From Gemmatimonadota bacterium (lineage in GTDB: Bacteria > Gemmatimonadota > Gemmatimonadetes > Gemmatimonadales > Gemmatimonadaceae): a stretch of DNA of 64,000 nt. Of this stretch, positions 59,413 to 64,000 are shown one piece after another. The notes below the pieces were generated by a model. It was not told the origin of the DNA. It did no database searches and saw only the letters and a list, made by a program, of their open reading frames with translations. The position numbers and the translations under genes are program-made. The stretch's first letter is position 1. Each line of letters begins with the position of its first letter. The stretch is taken from the NCBI GenBank assembly GCA_026387915.1, contig JAPLKS010000013.1, positions 124,001 through 188,000 of the forward strand. Reading direction: 5' to 3'.

Positions 59413-61535
59413 TGATCGCCTCGTATCGGAGGCGCGCCGGTAGGCGGGTTGCTGTGCATCGCTGCCGTCGCAGGCAGGGGTGCGTCGAGCGCTTCACGCA
59501 CGGTGCGCACGAGCGTGGCGACCTCGAACGGCTTCTGCATCACGCGCGTCACGCTCTCATGTACGAGGCGTTCGGCGTCGGCCAGCGAGGCATCCACACC
59601 ACTCATGGCCACGACGCGAACGTTGGGACGCAGGCGGCGAATCGCGTGGGTCATCGCAATACCGTCGAGGACCGGCATTTTGATGTCCGTCAACACCACC
59701 GCGATGTCATTTCCATCGCGTGCAAAAAGTGCCACGCCCTCGGCGCCGTCGCGCGCGGTCAGCACGCGGAAGTGAAACTGTTCCAAGGTTTCGCGCACTA
59801 GCTCGCGCACATCGTCCTCGTCCTCCACGACCAAGACAAGCTCTCCGTGCCCTTCTGGCGTCCCCACGAATGTGCGAGGTGCGGCCGGCTCTGCGGACTC
59901 TTCGACCACGGGGAGATACACGCGGAACATCGAGCCGCGCCCGACGATGCTTTCGACGCCAATGAAACCGTTGTGCGAGCGCACGATACCCAGGCTCGTC
60001 GATAGTCCGAGCCCGGTGCCTTGCCCCGCGGCCTTGGTGGTGAAGAAGGGTTCAAAGATGCGATCGAGCACACCCGGGACAATTCCAGGGCCGGTGTCGG
60101 TTACGCTGATGCAGATGAAATGCCCCGCTCGTCCACCCGCGATTCCGAGGGCGGCGGCCTGCTCGAGCGTTACCTCCTCCGCGACGATCCGTAGCAGCCC
60201 GTGCCCTTCCATCGCCTGCACGGCGTTGACGCACAGGCTCAGCATCACTTGATGGAGCTGCGCGGGGTCTGCCATCACACTCGGCAACTCTCGCGGGGCC
60301 ACGACCTCGACGCGAACGTCTTTGAGTAATGTATCGTCGAGCATTTTCGCCACATCGTTGACGACGTGCCGAACCGTCATCGCGACTTTTTCTCCCTCGA
60401 GGCCACGCGCAAAACTCAGCACCTGCTTCACCATAGCCGCGCCGCGCGCCGCGCTCTTTTCGATGGTCTTGAGGTGGCGCGAGGCCCGTTCGTCGAGCGG
60501 CAGCCGCTCCAGCAACCCGACGGCCATGACGATGGGAGCGAGCGTGTTGTTCAGGTCGTGGGCGATGCCGCCCGCCAGCGTGCCGACACTCTCGAGCCGC
60601 TGCGTCCGGTGCTGATGCGCTTCGAGACGGCGCACCGCGGCTTCGGTGCGTTGCTGTTCTTCTCGCCGCTCAAGAGCACCGAGCGACGCAGAAATCTCAG
60701 CGGCCACGTCGCCGAGGAGGATCACTTCGTCGTCGCCAAAGGCGCCCGCCTCTGCGGCGAAGACCGTGAGCACGCCGACGATCGTGCCGTTCGCCGTCAA
60801 TGGAAGCGAGGCCGAGGATCGGAGTCCGTACACGATCGCCGCCGCGCGCCACGGTGCTGGCGTAGCATCGAGTTCAAAATCTGCGAACACGACCGTGCGC
60901 CCTTCGCGCGCCGCTTGGCCGAAACCGTCAGGGTCCGCACTGAACGGCAGACCATTCGGGGTGTCGTGGCCGACACCGGCGGTCGCTACTGCACGCAGGA
61001 CCCCGGTCACAGGATCGAGCATGCCAATCCAGGCTAGTCTGAAATTTCCGTCGGTCACCGCGCAGCGGCACGCGTCCGCGAACAACGCTTCACGAGTGGC
61101 GGCGCGACGACTTACATCGGACGCACGGCGCAGGAAGTGGTAGGCGTGCGTCAAGCGAAAGTTCTCGCGCATCGTCTGCTGAAACAGCGTGACATCGCGC
61201 GCCACCACCATAAACCGACCGTCAGTGGAGACGGCGCCCGCCCGGAGGTTCATTTGGCGATACTGACCGTCCTCGCGCGTAAGCCGAAGGCTCAGACTTC
61301 CGAGCGCCACACCCGCGCGCAGGCCGGTCAGTGCGTCCTGCATCCGCGCGCAATCATCCGGATGCACGAGAGTGGCGATATCGCGACCCTGAGTAGCCGC
61401 CACGGACCATCCGAGCGTCGGCACGATTGCCGGATTCACGTCGATAATCGTTCCCGTCCGGTCGAGCAACAAGAAGATGTCGGAGGAGGTCCGCCAACAT
61501 TCTTCGAGGTCGAGGGCGCGCTCGCGATCCGTCAT
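59409..61535 (-). CDS. Soluble PAS-GAF hybrid histidine kinase
   Basis: A 708-residue cytoplasmic kinase: PAS (about 12-125), GAF (145-290), HisKA with His326 in GGIAHDLNN, HATPase with LCVNAVQAM (Asn present), DTGPGI and GTGLGLS, and a C-terminal REC with VVEDED, LTDIKMPVLDG and MQKPFE. All motifs for autophosphorylation are intact. It is the first gene of the kinase-pseudokinase-REC-EAL run on the minus strand. The ATG at 61535 (MTDRER) is preferred; an upstream ATG at 61556 would add seven residues. The GAF domain suggests a small-molecule or light-pigment cue. Confidence 0.93.
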   Translation of the reverse strand: MTDRERALDLEECWRTSSDIFLLLDRTGTIIDVNPAIVPTLGWSVAATQGRDIATLVHPDDCARMQDALTGLRAGVALGSLSLRLTREDGQYRQMNLRAGAVSTDGRFMVVARDVTLFQQTMRENFRLTHAYHFLRRASDVSRRAATREALFADACRCAVTDGNFRLAWIGMLDPVTGVLRAVATAGVGHDTPNGLPFSADPDGFGQAAREGRTVVFADFELDATPAPWRAAAIVYGLRSSASLPLTANGTIVGVLTVFAAEAGAFGDDEVILLGDVAAEISASLGALERREEQQRTEAAVRRLEAHQHRTQRLESVGTLAGGIAHDLNNTLAPIVMAVGLLERLPLDERASRHLKTIEKSAARGAAMVKQVLSFARGLEGEKVAMTVRHVVNDVAKMLDDTLLKDVRVEVVAPRELPSVMADPAQLHQVMLSLCVNAVQAMEGHGLLRIVAEEVTLEQAAALGIAGGRAGHFICISVTDTGPGIVPGVLDRIFEPFFTTKAAGQGTGLGLSTSLGIVRSHNGFIGVESIVGRGSMFRVYLPVVEESAEPAAPRTFVGTPEGHGELVLVVEDEDDVRELVRETLEQFHFRVLTARDGAEGVALFARDGNDIAVVLTDIKMPVLDGIAMTHAIRRLRPNVRVVAMSGVDASLADAERLVHESVTRVMQKPFEVATLVRTVREALDAPLPATAAMHSNPPTGAPPIRGDQ

Positions 61536-61929
61536 AGGCGGCACGCTCCGGCGCACAACGCCACACGCAGACCGGCGGCGCGTTCGGCGCCAGCCGTGAG
61601 TGCTTCAACAAGCCGCGCCGCTTCGTCCGCGTCATCAATGCCTTATGCAGATGGGAGTCGTCTCCCACAATCTGTCGTACAGGAGCGCAAAGGCGCTATC
61701 CGAATATCCCTGACTCCATTGGCCATTCTGTCGTGAAACGGACTTCCGACGGTGGCCGAAATGCGGTCGGCCATCGCCCGTTAAAGCGGAAGTCGCCCAA
61801 CCCTCAGAGGGGTTGGACGACTTCCGCTCTTTTACCGGCGGGCCTGTAACGCCGAGTAGAATCTTCCCTTTTCCCTTACATACGTTAATTCAACGGTCGT
61901 TCCGAGCGCTCAAATCCAGCTGCTTCTGG
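61536..61929. other. Gene-free stretch with a strong hairpin terminator (61785-61828)
   Basis: No gene is supported in these 394 bases. The stem pairs gcggaagtcg and ccaaccc on the left with gggttgg and cgacttccgc on the right, around a TCAGAG-type loop with one mismatch. TCTTTT follows on the plus strand, and the complementary side ends CTTTAA. It ends the minus-strand D-aminoacylase-like gene (stop 61930) at some distance. A second 7-bp hairpin (tggccga and tcggcca) lies at about 61753-61773. The promoter of the kinase operon (start 61535) must also lie here. Confidence 0.7.
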
Positions 61930-63678
61930 TCATTTCCCACCGGAGCGCCACGCCGACCCGCGCACAATGCGCCCCGGCTTCGCCCCCGTGTGACGGCCGT
62001 CCCGCACCACCTCGACGCCGTTGATCAGCACCAGATGCATCCCCGTCGACAGCTGCAACGGCTTTTCGTACGTGGAGTTCTCCCGAATGCGCTGCGGATC
62101 AAAGACGACAATGTCAGCAAACATCCCCGGACGGAGAAGCCCGCGGTCGGTGATCAACAGGCGCTGCGCGACCGCGCTCGTCATTTTGCGCACGGCGTCT
62201 TCGAGCGGAATCACTTTTTCGTCGCGCACGTACTTGCCCAAGATGCGCGGATAAGTGCCGTACGACCGCGGATGCGCCAACGCCTTGGTGCTGTCTGGAT
62301 CGCTACCACCGGCATCGGTGCCAATCTTCATCCACGGCTGCTTGAGCTGAAGCTTGACGTTGTCTTCGTTCATCAGGAAGTACATCGTGCCAATGTCCCG
62401 CCCTTCGGACTTCAGCAAGTCCATGACAGTGTCGAGCCAGTCCTTGCCCATTCCTGCGGCAATCTCCGAGAGACGGTGGCCCGACCACTTTTGGTTTGCG
62501 GGGCTGCGCAGCCCGGCAATCAGCACGCCCTGCGGCGTCGCTTGCTCGCAGAGACTCTCCCAAAAACTCGTGGGGTGCGCGACTTCCGCGCGAATCTTGG
62601 CGCGCTCGGCGTCGCTCGAAATATTGGCGAACAATTTCCCGTCGGCCGACACCGAAGGCGGCAGACAGGCCGCGAGGCCGGTGCCACCGGCGGTGTACGG
62701 ATACATGTTGGCCTGCACATCAAAGCCGGTCGCTCTCGCCGAATCGATTTTGGCGATCATCGCGGCTTCTTTGCTCCAGTTCCCAACGCCCGCCGCCTTG
62801 AGGTGATAGATCTCAACGGGCACACCACCCTCGCGGCCAATGCGCAACGCCTCGTCCATAGCCTCGAGCACCTGATCGGCCTCGGAGCGCATATGCGTGA
62901 TATAGATGCCGCCATAGGGCGCCATCGATTTCGTGACCTCGATCAACTCTTCGGTGCTCGCGTAGTTGCCCGGCGGATAGATCAGAGCGGTGCCGAGCCC
63001 GAAGGCGCCGTCTTCCATGGCATTGCGCATCGCGCCGCGCATGGCATCCATTGCGGCTGGGGTCGCCGCGCCCATCGCCATCCCCATGCCGAACACCCGA
63101 AGCGTGCTCGCGCCAACAAATGCGCCGACGTTTGGCGAGATGCCGTGGGTTTGCATCGCCCTGAGCCAGGCGTCGAATCCGTGCGGCCCCATAAACGGGC
63201 GGGCCGCCGCCGCGGCAGCGGGAGACGAATTCTCAAGTGAGCGCTCGCTGATTGGAGCACCCGTGTATGCCTCACCAAAAATCTCGGTCGTGATACCCTG
63301 CGTCACTTTGCTGACGTCGCGCCCGTCGCCCGAGACGTAGTTGCCGCCCGCCTGAATGTCGATAAACCCTGGCGCGACCACCAATCCGGTGGCGTCAATG
63401 CTGCGGCGCGCCACGAGCCGTTCGGCGGACCCACGTCGAACAATCTTGGCAATGTGATCCCCACGAATGGCCACGTCACCATAGAACCACGCGTTGCCCG
63501 CGCCATCCACAATGCGGCCGTTGGCAATCACGAGATCGTACGGTTCGTCCGCTGCGGGGCTGCCGCTCGTCGCCGAGGTGTGCAAGCCCGCGCACCCCGT
63601 CGCGAACGCGAACGCCATCGCACCCACGGTATGCACGGCTAGGCGGCGGTGCGTGAGGTAGTTCGTCTTGAGTGTCAT
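61930..63678 (-). CDS. N-acyl-D-amino-acid deacylase-like lipoprotein (amidohydrolase)
   Basis: A 582-residue amidohydrolase-superfamily protein exported as a lipoprotein (lipobox FATGC). It shows the family opening DLVIANGRIVDGAGN and the barrel motifs ITHMRSE (His), EIYHLKAAG (His) and MKIGTDAGGSDPD (catalytic Asp). The first metal motif, normally FIDxHxH, reads FIDIQAGGN, and the position of the bridging Cys (NCG in D-aminoacylase) reads GEAYTG. So the metal site differs from that of Alcaligenes-type D-aminoacylase. It would act on N-acylated D-amino acids or a related amide in the periplasm. It begins 4 nt after the upstream hydrolase gene stop. Confidence 0.85.
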   Translation of the reverse strand: MTLKTNYLTHRRLAVHTVGAMAFAFATGCAGLHTSATSGSPAADEPYDLVIANGRIVDGAGNAWFYGDVAIRGDHIAKIVRRGSAERLVARRSIDATGLVVAPGFIDIQAGGNYVSGDGRDVSKVTQGITTEIFGEAYTGAPISERSLENSSPAAAAAARPFMGPHGFDAWLRAMQTHGISPNVGAFVGASTLRVFGMGMAMGAATPAAMDAMRGAMRNAMEDGAFGLGTALIYPPGNYASTEELIEVTKSMAPYGGIYITHMRSEADQVLEAMDEALRIGREGGVPVEIYHLKAAGVGNWSKEAAMIAKIDSARATGFDVQANMYPYTAGGTGLAACLPPSVSADGKLFANISSDAERAKIRAEVAHPTSFWESLCEQATPQGVLIAGLRSPANQKWSGHRLSEIAAGMGKDWLDTVMDLLKSEGRDIGTMYFLMNEDNVKLQLKQPWMKIGTDAGGSDPDSTKALAHPRSYGTYPRILGKYVRDEKVIPLEDAVRKMTSAVAQRLLITDRGLLRPGMFADIVVFDPQRIRENSTYEKPLQLSTGMHLVLINGVEVVRDGRHTGAKPGRIVRGSAWRSGGK

Positions 63679-63682
63679 CGCG

Positions 63683-64000
63683 TCAGTTCCCCGCCCCACC
63701 ACTGCGCCCGCCACGGCCACCGCCGGCCGTCGCCTTGCGCGTGAGCAGCGAAATGTCGGGTGCCATGCCGTAGTACAACCCTGTCACTTTGTTGTCGGGG
63801 GTGACTTCAAACTTGATGAAGGCACTCAGCGCACTAATGGAACCGTTATTCCACCAACGGAAGTTGTTCGCGTTCCAGTATTCGAGCGTTCCGCGCACCA
63901 AACCGCGCGACATTTCGAGCTTGCCGTTCACGAGCGCCACGGTGGCCTCGCCGTACATGCTGTCCACAAACGTGCCCACGTACGTCGTGAGCGGCAGTGG
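63683..64000 (-). CDS. C-terminal part of a serine hydrolase with DUF3471 domain
   Basis: The visible 105 residues read on from the right edge: a YVGTF strand, DSMYGEATVALVNGKLEM, LEYWNANNFRWW and a closing strand pair with a Gly/Arg-rich tail. This matches the DUF3471 beta-barrel domain commonly found at the C-terminus of class C beta-lactamase-like serine hydrolases. The catalytic domain lies beyond the window. Its stop (63683-63685) is 4 nt from the start of the D-aminoacylase-like gene, so both probably form one operon. Confidence 0.72.
   Translation of the reverse strand, partial: PLPLTTYVGTFVDSMYGEATVALVNGKLEMSRGLVRGTLEYWNANNFRWWNNGSISALSAFIKFEVTPDNKVTGLYYGMAPDISLLTRKATAGGGRGGRSGGAGN

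Noticed and set aside
61813-63240. Open frame of 475 codons on the plus strand
   Set aside because: Antisense to the D-aminoacylase-like gene; it begins inside the terminator region and has shadow-frame composition.

Overview
The window looks like a chromosomal stretch of a high-GC, Gram-negative, aerobic heterotroph, most likely a member of the Gemmatimonadota. The reasons are the strongly GC-biased coding, a SusC/SusD outer-membrane pair (typical of the FCB superphylum), a TonB-dependent receptor behind a TPP riboswitch, secreted M28 and S9 peptidases, a penicillin acylase and a DUF3471-type serine hydrolase. The taxonomic call is an inference; the window holds no rRNA or ribosomal protein gene. 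I found no tRNA, CRISPR array, prophage or insertion sequence.

Layout. 1-2826 (minus): a tightly overlapping beta-oxidation block of the phenylacetate pathway (paaG-paaH-paaI-paaJ, the last cut by the window edge). 3046-6611 (plus): a fused E1 alpha/beta 2-oxoacid dehydrogenase and a MATE exporter. 6619-8087 (minus): an Hpt protein and a response regulator with a degenerate EAL domain. 8205-12070 (minus): paaA-B-C-D plus an MFS permease, joined by 4-nt overlaps; an enoyl-CoA hydratase diverges at 12123. 12951-17250: a divergent Glu/Leu/Phe/Val dehydrogenase-like protein and the three-subunit proton-translocating transhydrogenase (pntAA-pntAB-pntB). 17330-21067 (minus): a three-gene cassette of a secreted caspase-like protein, a FlgT_N/DUF4384-like protein and an LPP20-type lipoprotein. 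21188-27297: oligopeptidase B, a hotdog protein, a nitronate monooxygenase and a membrane-fused spermidine-synthase-like protein. 27472-36591: SusD, SusC, a TIGR00266 protein, a penicillin acylase, a small membrane protein and a MarR regulator. 36776-43777: an M28 peptidase, a riboswitch-controlled TonB receptor, a metallo-beta-lactamase-fold hydrolase, an OFA-family MFS carrier with a 40-aa partner, and a Gly/Met-rich secreted protein. 43841-47175: a VOC dioxygenase-like protein, an orphan pseudopilin and RmuC. 47343-61535: a signalling island of hybrid histidine kinases, REC proteins, REC-EAL proteins and a diguanylate cyclase. 61930-64000: a D-aminoacylase-like lipoprotein and a truncated serine hydrolase.

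The most interesting parts are: (1) the caspase/DUF4384/LPP20 cassette, whose caspase has three EF-hand-like loops, a 12-bp tandem repeat inside its signal peptide and a nested dyad in front of it; (2) the signalling island, where one intact REC-EAL phosphodiesterase sits beside REC-EAL paralogues that have lost catalytic residues to different degrees and a histidine kinase that has lost its ATP-binding Asn and Asp, which suggests conversion of c-di-GMP and kinase enzymes into phosphorylation-gated scaffolds; (3) a TPP riboswitch followed by an intrinsic terminator in front of an outer-membrane receptor, which marks that receptor as a probable thiamine or precursor importer.
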